DNA from: Nomia melanderi | Lineage: Eukaryota > Arthropoda > Insecta > Hymenoptera > Halictidae | NCBI RefSeq assembly: GCF_051020985.1 | Contig: NC_135003.1 | Coordinates: 5,883,501 to 5,947,500, forward strand | Direction: 5' to 3' | Length of the DNA stretch: 64,000 nt | Part shown: positions 36,872 to 49,823 of the stretch, one piece after another | Layout: every line of letters begins with the position of its first letter | Position numbering within the stretch: position 1 is the first letter of the stretch | Notes under the pieces: generated by a model | Told to the model about the DNA's origin: nothing | Seen by the model: the letters and a program-made list of their open reading frames with translations, nothing else | The model's database searches: none | Position numbers and translations under genes: made by a program

Positions 36872-37297
36872 CAAGTTAACCGGTCAAATAATTGCTTACA
36901 AAATGAAGGTAAACAAGTTAGATGATACATTTTTGTTCGTAGAAACGGAAACAAGAGGAAGGACAAAAACTGCAGATTCGATTAATCGGAAAATATGAAA
37001 ATTGATATAAAGTTAAACGAACGAAAGAAAGTGCAGAATTTTTAATCAGATTTTAAAAACGGACATTTGATCAGTTCACAATGCGGTTAGTGTTAATAGT
37101 GGTCTGGGTTAAACGAGCCTCTCAATTTCCCGCTCATCTGGATGTATAATACTCGCACTATTGTTACTTGCTGGACACTTGTTGCGATCTGCCCGCCAGA
37201 AATCAGTGATACCGAATTTGCATTCAACTTCTGGGGAAATAGCAGTTTGCAGTTGCTACTCGTGCAAATTGAATTATTAAATTTACGAGGGAAATTA

Positions 37298-37425
37298 TTA
37301 ACATTAAAACTACCGAGCAATTAGAATAACTTATTTTCAGTTTATAATAAAAATTAGAACAACCCGTTTTTTTGAGATTCGAAGGGTCTCCTAATCTTGT
37401 ATCTATACAAATACCCAAATTTAGT
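37298..37425 (-). repeat. dispersed repeat, copy 2 of an inverted pair
   Basis: The reverse complement of this stretch aligns to 22272-22398. The proximal edge TTAACATTAAAACTACCGAGC at 37300-37320 is the same terminus type as TTAACACTAGAACT at 1791, supporting a repeat family with TTAA edges. Confidence 0.6.
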
Positions 37426-37458
37426 TAAAAATCTTTTACAAAACAAGGCCTTCGTAAT

Positions 37459-37706
37459 TTAACTCTTTGAACTCGAGGACTCGGGAATAGAGCCATTTAA
37501 AATTCATCATTACAAACTATAAAATTTTGTCATTAAATATGTTATAACATTTATATCTATAATCGATAAAAAACAGTAAAATACATCTATGACTTTTCTT
37601 TTCATATGCGTATCATTTATTTATATGATAATTCGTTTTATCCATTAAAATTACTTCTAGTTGCTGGTAAGATCAGTAAGAAAAAGCTTCGAGTACAAAG
37701 GGTTAA
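37459..37706 (+). mobile_element. TTAA-MITE, family C (copy C2)
   Basis: A 248 bp element with TTAA at 37459-37462 and 37703-37706. The left end TTAACTCTTTGAACTCGAGG is inverted relative to the right end CTTCGAGTACAAAGGGTTAA, with the ACTCGA/TCGAGT motif included. The body matches C1 (34156-34554). Non-coding and probably piggyBac-like. Confidence 0.8.
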
Positions 37707-39177
37707 GTACTTGCAAAATAAAGATTCCGAACTGGATCAATCTGACCTGCTCAATAGTTTTAGCGTTAAGGTATAAAACATGAAAATAATAAAAGAATTG
37801 AAATTAATTCACTTCATTTTCTAGTTCATTTAACAGACAAAGTAGTGTTCTTCTAGTATTTACTATTCAATAGAAACTTTACGTTCAAAAACTTTATGTT
37901 AAATCAATATAATGATATATTTCTTATGTGAACATAAAAAATAGAGTGACGACAACTATACAATCACAATTGTAGTGTGCCACGCATTAATATGTTTTCA
38001 TCAATGCTGAAACATTATAATTTAAATTTCCACTTCAATCACTTTTTCAGTAAAGGACCTTTGAAGAATTTCAACAACTTCTAGAGCAGCTTCAAGCCAT
38101 TAAATTCCTCTTTGCGAGAGGAGTTGAGCGAAAATGTTTGTAGCGAACTACCGCGACGATGCAAAACACGCAAGAACAAATAATTGGGTGCAATCTTTTT
38201 GAAATGTCATTAAAAAATGTTTAATACTTGAAGTTATGTTAGTTGCATTACTAATCGTATTATTAAAATAAGAAGCAGAAACATAACAGTAAATGTTCGC
38301 TAATTTCAGAATTTCTTTAATATCCTACAGATTTACATATTGCCGCTAATATTACTATTTCGTATAATTATTACGGCTGCAGTTATTCCAGTGTTAAAAA
38401 ACTCATAACGAAGCTAATTTATTGAAAAAATTCAAACCGTTAGGATAAAAAATATTCACATCCCATGAATGATTATGCATTGACATGATACAAATAACTG
38501 ACCGAATACCAACGTTCACTGGAACGAAAATTTCTCTAAAATTGATTAACTAAGTGAAGGGTTCATTAAATTGTGAACATTGTTTCCAACGGCAATCAAA
38601 CTTTCTTTAAATTTGTTGGTAAATAAGTAGGTTAATTTCACGTGTTCAAATAATTCTGACACTCCGATAACGTTTTATCGCGAGAAAAAAATCAGTTCGG
38701 ATCGCAGTAAACTCGTCGAAGTACGACGCCGCCAATCATGCGCAATTTCTTCTTGTAATTACAAAGATTTTCTTTGCATACATTATCACGTGATATACAA
38801 ACTGTCAGAAATATATTAATAATAACTACGTGATTAATCCCTCTTTAAAGTTAATAAATACTTTCATAATTGAATTAACGAATTTTCTGTATTGAGTTTA
38901 ACATATTTGTACAATTTACAGTTTGCAAAGTCATTTTTTCGTGCACACGCGCGTTAAATAACTATCATCATTTATGTTCTCGCTTTAAACGAAGAATTTC
39001 AATTTTGAACATTGTTTTAATCTGAACACAATAACCGTTGCAAGAAAAAACAATAAATATTTTATACAATCTCTAGATAATCAATTTCATCGATAGATAG
39101 CTGCTCACCAGTTTTAATTAAGTGTTACGTTGTTTAATTTACAAGAAGCCTATCCATACATGGTAACATCATTCAAG
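37707..39177. other. AT-rich spacer
   Basis: Immediately after C2, CTGCTCAATAGTTTTAGCGTTAA (about 37750-37770) is another edge of the TTAACACTA-type repeat. 38640-38740 is a short CpG patch. No gene or RNA seen. Confidence 0.4.
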
Positions 39178-39440
39178 TAACACTAGATTTAGAGACACTT
39201 ATCGTAAACATTTCATTGTTCCCAGAAAAGCTGATGTTCGTTCATTCAGATCTCAGACATTTTTTAAAAGAATAGACAGTTAGGACGCGTATTCATGTAT
39301 TCATTGTTTCAATAAAAATCGACGTAAACATTTGGCAAATAATGCTCAGAAAAATTCAGAATATATCCGACTGAGCGTTCCATGAACCTATTGTTAATAA
39401 AATAAGGTCCCAGTGTTACCATTTGAGTTATGAGAGCCCT
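39178..39440 (+). repeat. dispersed repeat, copy 2 of pair with 35969
   Basis: Homologous by eye to 35969-36240. It starts GTAACACTAGATTTAGAGAC and runs to about 39400-39440, where similarity fades. No coding frame. Confidence 0.5.
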
Positions 39441-41640
39441 AGCAGAATCCATTAACAGATTTTATGAATTTACAACGATGCCTGAATGATTAATGATGCA
39501 TGGAACCGTGGTATTCCGCGATAATAAATGGAAAATACCACCCTTTGAAAAATGCGCGCAGCTCTGAAGGTCCATTAAAAGAAAGAAGACTGCGTTTCAT
39601 ACGCTGAACGTCATATTTACTATGCAAAGAGGTTTCCCCCGTGAATGTCCACGCGATAGGAATGGAACTACGCAAACCTAATAGCACAATGGCGCTACAG
39701 TAATTCCATATTCCGGGCATTTGCGTGACAAACGATCTACGACGATGCCGCCGCTATCGAGTGAATAATAAAGGATCGGGACATCGGTTCATTCTCGCTC
39801 GCATGATAAGAAAGCATACGTTTCGCGGAATCAAGGCGTATTTAAATTCCCCGCCATTCAATAATGGAAAAATAGAAAAATGATTTTACTAGGAGTTTTC
39901 ATTCAGACCGATACGAATGGACGCTACATATTCATACAATGAAATTACCATTTTCACGATCGGTGTTGCGCATCGAGCTACATACTGCGAACGCTTCAAC
40001 ACGTTTCCAATAAAAAATGTTACGAGCAACGATATGAATAATCTCCGCTTGTCTTTAGAAAGTAATTAATGAACCCACTGTCATAGAACATAGTATAAAT
40101 TGCACGATTCACGCGATAAATCACTTTCTATAGCAGTTCTCTGGTATATAATATTTCTAGAATAAGATAAGAATTTCTAGAATAAGATTTTCCATGAAAT
40201 GTACATATATATACGTTTCATTGGATAAGTTCACGGGATTCGATTTCTATTGTTATTCTACGAAAATTGGAATTAAGAAATGAAAGAAATCGAGCAATCT
40301 CAAGTTATTATGATTTTCTTGTTTTAGCTTCTGGGTATTGGTCCAATACTTTGATATCTGCGGACGTTGTTTTACATCATTTTCTAAAATGTTTCCTTAG
40401 ATCACAAGAATATATTCTCTCCTCTATCTCGGTGATGTTACCGCTTCAGAATTATAAATCACTACATATTCTGATTTCTTTATGAATCTTGTTCTTTTCA
40501 TACGTAATTGAAATATTATTTAAACCATTAAGAATGTCATGGTTCTTGGACAACAAAATAAGAAAATTTAATTTTTTCAATTGGAAATAGCTCGAGACAA
40601 GTAAAATTAGATCAAATAATATTTAAGTTTAACATTTGGTATTTTGAAATCCCCAAAATTTTCAGAAATTCTATCTTGTTTTCGAAACATTGCATCACGG
40701 TTGCAACAAATATGTGCAGATAAAAAATACAACAGTTATTAATACAAAATGTGAAATAATCTAGAACTGTTACCAGCAATATTCTAAAAAAATTAAAGAA
40801 ATTTAGAATTATTTTGGGACTACGGTATAAATGAAACTTTTTATAGTACTCTTGCAAATATTATTAGTTATATTTTTCTAAGGATCTGTATTGTTCTGCT
40901 ATACTCACGGTGCATATGAGTGTCAATGTCAAAGAAAATCTTTCCCTTTTCAATAGAAAAAGTAAAATATTAAAACATTTGTTTCTAATAAAAAGTTTCT
41001 TAAACTCGAAACACGATGTCAATCGAAGATGTCATTTAAAAATAATAATTGAGAAATAATATTTTAATAAATAAAATACTTATTTACAACTTAACCTTGT
41101 ATTGATTTAAAAAGTTAATTTGTTTAGAACTCCGTGAAATTAACAATTTTCATATCTATCTCATGTAATAAAAGATTCTTCTAATTCAAACAATCACGAA
41201 CGCAACAAAAAATTCCCCTTAATTCTTCGTATTTACATTTTCAGTTCACAATGACGTTGTATATGAACAATATGAATTGAAACTTGGCAGTATTCTCAGT
41301 TAGAAAAGAATTCATAATTAGTAAGAACATTTTATATCCTGACCGTACAGCAATTAGTAATATTTAATTCACTTATCCAGGATGAACATTTACTTTCATT
41401 TTTAAATTGAAGGTACGCAAACTCACTTCGTCAATCCACTAAAAGGATTCCTGATATCTTCAGGAACGACAGAATTTTTAAAACGGGAGCACATTACCAG
41501 CGAGAGACTCTGTCAGCTAAAATTACTTTCCCATTTTATTTAATCCACATACATTGTAATATTTCCTTTAACCACAAATGGTTGCCTTATTTTAAAATAA
41601 ATAAAAAATCTACGGTACCGTAACAACGTTACTTTTGCCT
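39441..41640. other. non-coding stretch with one CpG-bearing island
   Basis: 39480-40050 is GC-richer and complex in sequence; a 76-codon minus frame lies in it but I recognise nothing. 40153-40190 is a tandem duplication of a 20 bp unit (ATTTCTAGAATAAGATAAGA). The rest is AT-rich. The island is a candidate conserved non-coding element. Confidence 0.45.
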
Positions 41641-43900
41641 CTCAAACACCTTACGTCACTTTCACCCACCAAACGGTAGGGAGAATTCTATTGCGTGCGA
41701 GTCACGTTTCTTCGATATTCAAAACAAAACCGGAGAATCCCCATTAATACACCCGAAAACCGTCAATCATAATTTCCCAGCGATTCAAACGCTTTCCATG
41801 AAAACTCGCAAGCACGACAACCGTCGTTCCGACGCGACGTCGTCGGACAATAAACGAATAGAACAGTTACTCACCAATCGCGTAAAAACGTCATCGACCA
41901 GCGTATTCGTCGAACGGGAACGCTTTTAACTTGCTCTTCGACGTTTCCGTAGTCGCGTGGGCAGTTTCGCGTCTATGTAAACAAAAACACAGACTTCAAA
42001 CCGTCGGTCCAATTTCCACGAAAGTTTCCTCTCGTTCCCCTGCGACGGTAATCACTCGCGTAGTCCTTCCTTTATTGGTCGCGCGGTCATCGCGGAACAG
42101 AAAAAAATATATAGTTGTTCGGGAAGAGCAGCGGCAACAGTGAAAACGCGGCAAGAGAGGTGGCTGGATCGAAACAGAGAGAAGATACAACGCGGCAGCG
42201 TGAGCAGCCGCGCGAGAACGAGAAAGAGACAGAGCGGTTAGAAAGAGAGGAAGAGAAAGAAAAAGAGAGAAAGACGGGGGGGAGTATGTGAGCGAATAAC
42301 CAAGAGAAAGAAAGAGACGGAAAATGGAGTTGAACAGAGAAACGAAGTGGAAAGGAACAGAAAAACGAGACACGAGAAAAGTGGCCAGATAACGAGCACG
42401 AGTTTCCTGCACTGAAAGAGTGTACGTGATACGGGAGTCTCACGCGTCGATCACCACAGACATACACAGCCACAGGCACAGGGCACAGCCACACATACAC
42501 ACACGACAGAAGCGAGCATCAGACACACGGGAAATACCGTCGATCCGCCCGACAATTTCGCCGCCTAGCCGGCTCGTTGATGTCCTATCATCAGCGAATC
42601 CACCTTTCCTCGCGGCTTTTTCGAACGTCTCTCGGCCGGCGTGAGTATTACTACAGATATATCTCACTAGTGCGGTTTTCCTAACAGACATAAGATACCC
42701 GACGGAGAAATCAGAATTTCGTTTCCTTTTTTTTTTATGTACTTATATATATTTTTTTTTCGTCGTCTCTTTTCCGTTTTCTTTTTATTTCGTTTATTTC
42801 TCCCGTTTGTCTTTCTTTCTACTTCTTTAGATGCGTGGCTGCGTGCGTGGCGCGCGTGTGTGGCTCGGAGTCTCGCGACGAGGGAGATCGTCCTCTTCCT
42901 CCGTTGTGTGTTCCTGCTCAGGATCCGATCGAGCAGCCACTGACCCCATGAGACGACGACGTCGGGCCGGAGCGGAGAAAGAGAAAGAACGTGTCTCGTT
43001 CGAAGGGAGAGAGAAAATGACCGGAGGGAGCGTACCAAAGACGAACGAAGAAAAGCGGGGAAGGGGGGAAAGAAAGAGAGAAGGAAACGCGTGAAAGAGA
43101 CGGAGGAAAACGGATAGAGAACGAAAGAGCAGATATTGGATGAGAAACCGGAGAAGAGGAGATGAGGGTCTTGGTAGGTGATCGGCGGGCTCGCTCGTGT
43201 AATACCCGAACTCACTAGTCGCCAGTATCTTTAGTTTCGTGTCTTCTGCCGCGTTGTTGCCTTCTCTTCCAAAAAATTAAACCGCGCGGAGGAAACACGC
43301 TCGAGTTTGTCCGAGGGACGCGAACGAGTTTCAAACTGATCCCCGTGTGTGCACTGGTTTTCTTAATGCGATCAAAACACTGGTACAATGTCACCCCGCC
43401 GATATTTTAGCATATCGTCCCGGCGAGACACAGGTCCCCGCGCACAAACAAAACGTGACAGCACGTCGCGCGCTTGTTTAGAATATACTGAATATATTTT
43501 GACCCGAGCGCTCCGTTCAGGCCGAGCCAGCGCTGGCGCTTCGCGCGTTCGGTCTTGCTCGGCGGCGGTCGGCCGCGCTCGCGCTCTGCGCGCGAGCCAA
43601 CCACGATGCCCGGCCGACCGCGAACGAAACTCGCGCCCTCGCTCGATTGCAAATTACCTTGCAGGGCCGATGCACCGCGATCCGTGTTTACTGAAATGAT
43701 AGCATTTTCCATTCCACCTTTTTGTCCTACACGAAGAATCGCTGCTCGGAAATGTGACTCGAATGACGAACGTGTTACCGTTCGAGATGCATTCCCCCGG
43801 TCGTTTGAAATAGAGAACGCTGGAACAGTATCGTCGTATTTCAAATTTGCCGGATCCACGGGAAAATGGAAATATATTTTTGCAGTGTTTGTCATTGTGA
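41641..43900. promoter_or_regulatory. large CpG-rich island, candidate promoter/5' leader
   Basis: This is the strongest and longest CpG-rich segment of the window. On the plus strand it is purine-rich at about 42120-42420 and 42980-43170 and pyrimidine-rich at 42725-42835; 43500-43640 is very GC-rich and includes the 12 bp palindrome GCCAGCGCTGGC at 43526-43537. Donor-like sites GGCGTGAGTATT (about 42640) and TTGGTAGGTGAT (about 43175) occur. Frames of up to 182 codons here are Arg/Ser/Phe-rich low complexity and appear on opposing strands. I read it as a promoter and untranslated leader, or an enhancer; direction and gene are unknown. Confidence 0.5.
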
Positions 43901-44906
43901 GGTCTGTGATTTGGAAAGTTTGTGCCGAAAATTTTATCTTTAGATTTCGGTTTTCATTTAAATACAGAGTAAGAAATGAATTTTATCAGTTTTGAGAAAT
44001 CGAATGTATCAGTTGAAACGACACGGTTTCAAGAAAAATTCATATAAATTCATATTCGTTCGTTCTAAATATTCTCACATGGTTATCGTTTTTATGCAGT
44101 TATAGTTAACTGTTAGAGTGTAACAGTTAAAGTAAATGTCGTTTACAATTACGATGACACTCAATAATGAATAACGACAACATATTATTCCTAATATCAT
44201 ACGCGACATTTTATAAAATCCGTATAATTTTCCCAATTTCATCAATTCCTATTTCATTATTTGTTACTATTGTATTCATTTTATTTTTCATTATACTATA
44301 TTAAATTGCAACTGAATATCTTTTGATACAAGACGGCCAATTTTATTATTGATCAAGCTCCTATGATCAGGGGCGCGATCTCCTAAAGTATGAGGAACCA
44401 GATGTACTTGATCAAACTATGCAATCGATTCGAATCAGTGGGAGGCGGGTCTTTATCGGTTTCTTTGTACAATCGGGAACAGTTCCAAGTGGTTTCATTA
44501 CGCGGGCAAGATTGAAAAGCTCTTGCGGCCCGATGAAAACAATGCATCATAGCACGTGCTGGGTGTAGAAACGTGGAATAGAAGGGAATCGGAAATGACA
44601 GTAAAGAATGTTGATGTCCTTTGCATGAATGTTGCCGTCGAAATGCTGCAAACCTGTCGAAACCTTTAAGTTCTGTGCCACTTTACCAATACCCTGTTAC
44701 ATTCGTGTGAATCGACAGTAGCAATAATGCAATGAGTTTACCTAAAACCGCATATAGGAAAGAGTATGTATAGAATTGTTATTTAAGGAATCACACACAT
44801 ATGCAATATTACATATGGTTGACCAAGGTGAATCAGATCATTTTATGTTTGACAATAAAGAAGTGAGTACGCTTGAACATTAGTAATATAAAACGAGAAA
44901 GAATTG
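43901..44906. other. spacer
   Basis: 44350-44700 is moderately GC-richer. No gene, RNA or repeat recognised. Confidence 0.4.
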
Positions 44907-45157
44907 TTAACCCCTTGCCTTATGATATCGTGTCAGACTCGTGGTGAATGTTCCAAGCAAAATTTAACAAATATAAATATTATTAAGTTCTTTCGGATTT
45001 GAATTACATATTATATTTCTGTTATTAATTATTGTAGTTTAGAGCAAATATAGATATACTATATATCTGGACTTTTTCCCTTTTTTTCAATATATTATTA
45101 ATGATAAAGTAGTGGTATCGCATGTAGTAGAGAAAAAGTCATAGGGCAATGAGTTAA
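44907..45157 (+). mobile_element. TTAA-MITE, family A (copy A7)
   Basis: A 251 bp copy with TTAA at 44907-44910 and 45154-45157. It starts TTAACCCCTTGCCTTATGAT and ends GTCATAGGGCAATGAGTTAA. It carries the full subterminal ATCGTGTCAGACTCGTGGTG and TTCAATATATTATTAATGAT. This is the clearest reference copy for the family. Confidence 0.83.
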
Positions 45158-47589
45158 ATCTTTCTTTTGAAAGTAAGAAATGAAAAATGGTAAATATGAT
45201 TTGTGATATAACAAACGTAAGTTACACGCTCATTTCGATCCGATTCACTCTATAATCCCAATTCACCTCGTACATTAAATGTTCCAATGTAAAATTGATT
45301 AGCATGTTTTAATTTCGCGATTTCATGAAAAATTCAATAAGGTATTATGAATGTAGGTAAAATATAACTATCATTAGACGTTCGGGCTTCCTTAACACCT
45401 TGAATGTCATGGGGCTCACCGTTGATCCCCAACTAAATCGAATTATTATAATTAAGTCAATTAAACGATAATTACTTGCAAACATTTTTATATTATAAAT
45501 AATGTTATTTAATGTGGTGACATTCGGTAAGATAAACATGCAATAATAATAAAACGATTTAATGAAATAATTTGATATTACATATTTTTCATTTTGTGCG
45601 TTTTGCTACATGAAATTGTGCGGCATTCGACGTGTTATCACTAGAATTACCGATAATTTATTGTGGTTAATATGTAATCGTTGTAAGATTGTAACGATAC
45701 ATTTTTTTCGACTTCTTTTGATATTCGTTATAGTATTTATTTTCAAAATCGTTTTGGACATTGAATGTTTTGAAAATGTCAATAATTGGAAAATAAGAAA
45801 ACTAAAACCTATTATTTTGGCGGATACAGTAATTTTAGTATTAATTGCAACGAAAATTCTGTTAAGAATTTAAATAGTCCTCTTCCCCTCGGTTACGATA
45901 CCACCAGGCAAGTCCAGCAGCAGTATCGAAGAGCATTGTGGAACATATACTTTCGCATGTATACATTATGCAAATTGATTCCATCGATTGGACCTTACAC
46001 GCGTACAAACTTCTCGCGTGTTTCAGCGAGACTGCTCTAGCTTCGGCTCTTCGCGATACAACTATCCAGAGACTTCCATTTACCAGGCAATTTCTGGAAA
46101 ATGATATCGTTCGAAAGTGGAGGCGAGAAACGGAAGAAGAGTTATTCTAAAATTACTTCGCGATTATTTCCGTGTTACGATTGCTTGCATGAGGCTTACT
46201 AATTGATATCATTTAAAAATATTTGTCGACACTAGGAGCAGGTTTAAATTGTCTTATATAGGATGATATTTACGCGCATGAGATATAGATGCATGCGTTG
46301 CAAAATGATAAACAGTTTCATTATTTAACGATAATTAATTTCTTCATTTAATAATTCCTACATATACAATATAAATTCTGTTACCATGGAGAATAAAGTA
46401 TTCAAATATAAAAGTTTCCCGCGATATTTGTAGATGATTTAGTTTTTTGAAGTAAGTGTCTTTTTCTTGTTCTCGTTACTTTTTTCTTTTTTCAATACCT
46501 TTGAACGAAGAAATATTAAATTTATTAACAAACCACAATTCAATGATAAAAACATGGTAGAATATTATACATTTTATTGTTAATCACCTTTGATTCCGTC
46601 TACTTTCGTTTCTATATATAAAGAAACTATAAGACTGCATTAGTTTCTATGTTATGCTGTCATGAATAATGTCAATTTCCTTTTTCACTAAATCATTTAA
46701 ATTTTCACTTTTCGTCTACAATTACAATAATTTACCGACATTTCACCTTATTGTATGCATTGGAGCAGGTACACTATACATATCTTGCATAATGCAAACA
46801 TTTTAAAACTTGTTGCCTTTTTTTTTTGTTACTAATGATACACCGGTTATAATGTTGCAGTCTATAAAGTATGTTATGACTTAACCGTAACTTGACTTTT
46901 ATTATCTTGGTAACGTCGCGAGCTCTCGTATCCAGTGTGCCCGGGACGCGGAGAAAAATTCAATGAGGAGCAGTTGAGATACTGCGGGAATGCGCGTTTA
47001 TTTCTAGATTAAGAAACGTGTTACGTGTTCAATTATTAGGATGCGTAGCCTAAGTACACTCCTATACACTGTTCAAGACATTAAGTACCCATGATGTCCG
47101 GTAAAATAAGAAACAAAGATAATCTTTCCACTGAGATATCCAAACACAGTCGGTTTGCGGTAATTCTGATAATGCTTCTATTCAAATCAACTCGATTCTG
47201 GTATCACGTTACTGGCGCACGTATTTGCGAGCCGTATGATAAACCGGGCAGTATTTTCTTCGAGTTTACAGACGATTAACGAGCGCTGTAATTATCTTAA
47301 AAGGTTTCTTCGTGGGAGTAATCGAAGAAACGATTACCGTGTACCGCCCATGGCGACGTTGCTCTTCTCAATAGTATGGCGCAATTAAAGTAAATGGGCG
47401 AAGAATAGAGTAAATAGACGGGGAACGCGTGTAAAACCAAGAATAGCCGAGCAGACCATTCGTATTTCGGCGATGATTAAAAACGTTCTATAGGGTGGTC
47501 GATCAATAGCGAGTAATTCGGCGTCCACGACGACTCACGGATGAAAATATGGAAAACAACGGAAAATTACATGCGGCTGTAAATGTCTG
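45158..47589. other. non-coding stretch
   Basis: No supported gene. Frames at 45610-45873 (87 codons, hydrophobic) and 45786-46150 show no known domain. 46890-47580 is a GC-richer island with CpG. Confidence 0.4.
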
Positions 47590-47840
47590 TTAACGCTTTA
47601 TCTACCGCGAGCCTATTAATCAGCTGTCAGATTCCGAATGCTTAACAATTCACAATCTGTTAAAATAACGCTGTTCTAAAAGAGAAGAAATAATAAGAAA
47701 ACATACTGAGATCCAGGTACACTTTAATTTTAATGTTATCAAATTTTACAAGTAGAAGCATACACTCTACGCAATAGGGGAAACTGTATCAGTCGTTTGG
47801 CAGTGGCTATCCCAATCACGAGCAGTACATGAAGAGTTAA
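47590..47840. mobile_element. possible TTAA-MITE, family H
   Basis: A 251 bp segment between TTAA at 47590-47593 and 47837-47840. The left end TTAACGCTTTATCTACCGCG and the reversed right end TTAACTCTTCATGTACTGCT agree only partly (15 of the first 20). The left end is nearly repeated at 31273-31290 (CTTTATCTACCGCCAGCC). The length matches families A, C and D. Moderately supported. Confidence 0.5.
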
Positions 47841-49823
47841 ATAAGTAATTAATCGATAAACCATCACAAATATGATGTTTCGTTGACTACATTTTACATT
47901 CGTATAAAATAATAAGGAATAATTCTGTTAATGGTTGAACTCGTTGAACTCGAAAGTCGCGGTAAATGTAGCAACCGCCATAAAAAATATTTGGCTGTTT
48001 CACCTTTTTTGGAGATCCGATGTACGATTAAAAAAATTTGTTTTAATCACGAATGATTTCTTGCCGGTAACTATTTTATCAAATGAGATTCATGCATGGA
48101 ATTAGTCATTAAAGATGGCGTCTCGTCCCATACAGTGCTGAAAGAAATGTCGATGACACAGGTTTCTTACTTGCCTCCGTTACTCCTTCCGCATAAATCC
48201 TAAAATTTTCGTTATCCGTTTTACATTAAATCAAATAAAGATAACGAATGTATTAATTCAATGATAACCTTTAACGAAGGGGTTCAAAAGAAGTCTAGCA
48301 TAGGTATATAAATACTTACTAATTATTATTGGCTATTTTTTCATATTTTCTTTACAAGTATTTCTGTACTTCCTATCTTTTTATTAAAAATAGTAGTATT
48401 AAGTATGTATACATGCATGTAAGATTAAATTATGAATGTTACGTGCATGTATCATAAAATGTTATGGATACTTAATTGCAAACAGAACTATTAATCTTAC
48501 ATAATACAAAAAAGGTATATTTAATATGAACACAAGTTAATTAATTGTTTCTTAACTTATTACACGTATAAAAGTAACTTTTTTGGATAATAAAGAGGAT
48601 TTTTGGGAAGTGAAGTCAAGGGTACGAAAAAAGCTACGAAATTAAGAAGGTCAATAATTCTCGTATTATATATGTAGAATAAAAATAATAATTCGTCGTC
48701 TCAAACTTATAGTTCCTACTGTATAATTAGTAAGTGTACATAGATTTGAGAACGTCAGTGCGGCGCCTGGATTCACTCGACTTCACATCGTGATTCCATT
48801 GCAATTAGACGTGCAACAGGCGCCAGTACACACGCACGCACAAAACACGTAATTATGATTTCATGTTCTAACGACCTTTCATCGTCCCTTTAATATTAAC
48901 TGGAATACCATTAATGCGTATGCAATTACCAATAGCGCAAACCAGATTTGGCAAGGAATTTTCTCAAATCATTTCAGAAGCAGCAGTTCAATATAATTTT
49001 AAATCCACAAACTGTTAATACTCGTGCATCAAGAAAATCCTTCGAACCAACCTAAAGATTAATCTTACAAAACGCAAGTGTTCATTATTGCGTAAATGCC
49101 ACACAACAAATTACAGAGCCTCGCCATTGATTCTTATCGTGCATTTCATTTCCCCCGCAGAAACAGATAAAAGAAAACGATCAAAGACGATTTAACGGTT
49201 GCTCAAGAGTGGAACATGGCGATAATGGGAGTTCATTCTCCTCTGCAGTCAACTGTATGCAATTATCCGATGGTAATGCGCGGTTATCGTTAATAAGATT
49301 AGTTCTTTTCTTTTGTGACGTTTCTTTAGTTTTTCAATTGCAAAATGATGTAACTGCGCAGTATACTTTACAAGGCGTATTGTCGCAAAACATTCTAGAC
49401 TTCCCAAAAGCAGTAAAAATTAAGGTCAATGAGCAAAATAGAAATTAGATATTGATACAGTTGTAAATAAATTAAAATGTTAAAATTTATTGTTTTGATT
49501 CTTTTCCACGAAAACCGGAAGTACGAATTAATGTTTATTTATGAGACTATTGATCTAACCGGGTCCGTTTTTATTTCATCCAACCATTTGAATAAATCTT
49601 TTTAGAAATTATATTCATAATTCTATTTTTGTAATACTGTTATATTTGCAATATAATTGAGTTTATAAATCCTCAATGATAATCAATGACTTAGAATAGA
49701 ATTTATTCTATATAGATTGATCTAAATATTACTATATAAATTTCTAACTATGACAAGAAATGAACGGAAAAACAGATTCTTACTCTTACTGATTGATAGA
49801 ACAACGAAGGCGATAAATTAAAA
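47841..49823. other. mostly AT-rich non-coding stretch
   Basis: 47936-48287 is bounded by TTGAACTCGTTGAACTCG and GAAGGGGTTCAA, which may be a decayed TTAA-type element. 48755-48840 is a CpG patch with GGCGCCTG (48762-48769) facing CAGGCGCC (48817-48824). A 79-codon frame at 49209-49448 is not recognised. Confidence 0.4.

Noticed and set aside
42667..43215. 182-codon minus-strand frame
   Set aside because: It is Ser/Phe/Leu-, Arg- and Lys-rich low complexity created by the purine/pyrimidine tracts, overlaps other frames on both strands, and has no domain.
48762..48824. GGCGCCTG/CAGGCGCC inverted pair
   Set aside because: Arms of 8 bp built from the self-complementary GGCGCC with a 47-base loop; too weak to claim structure.
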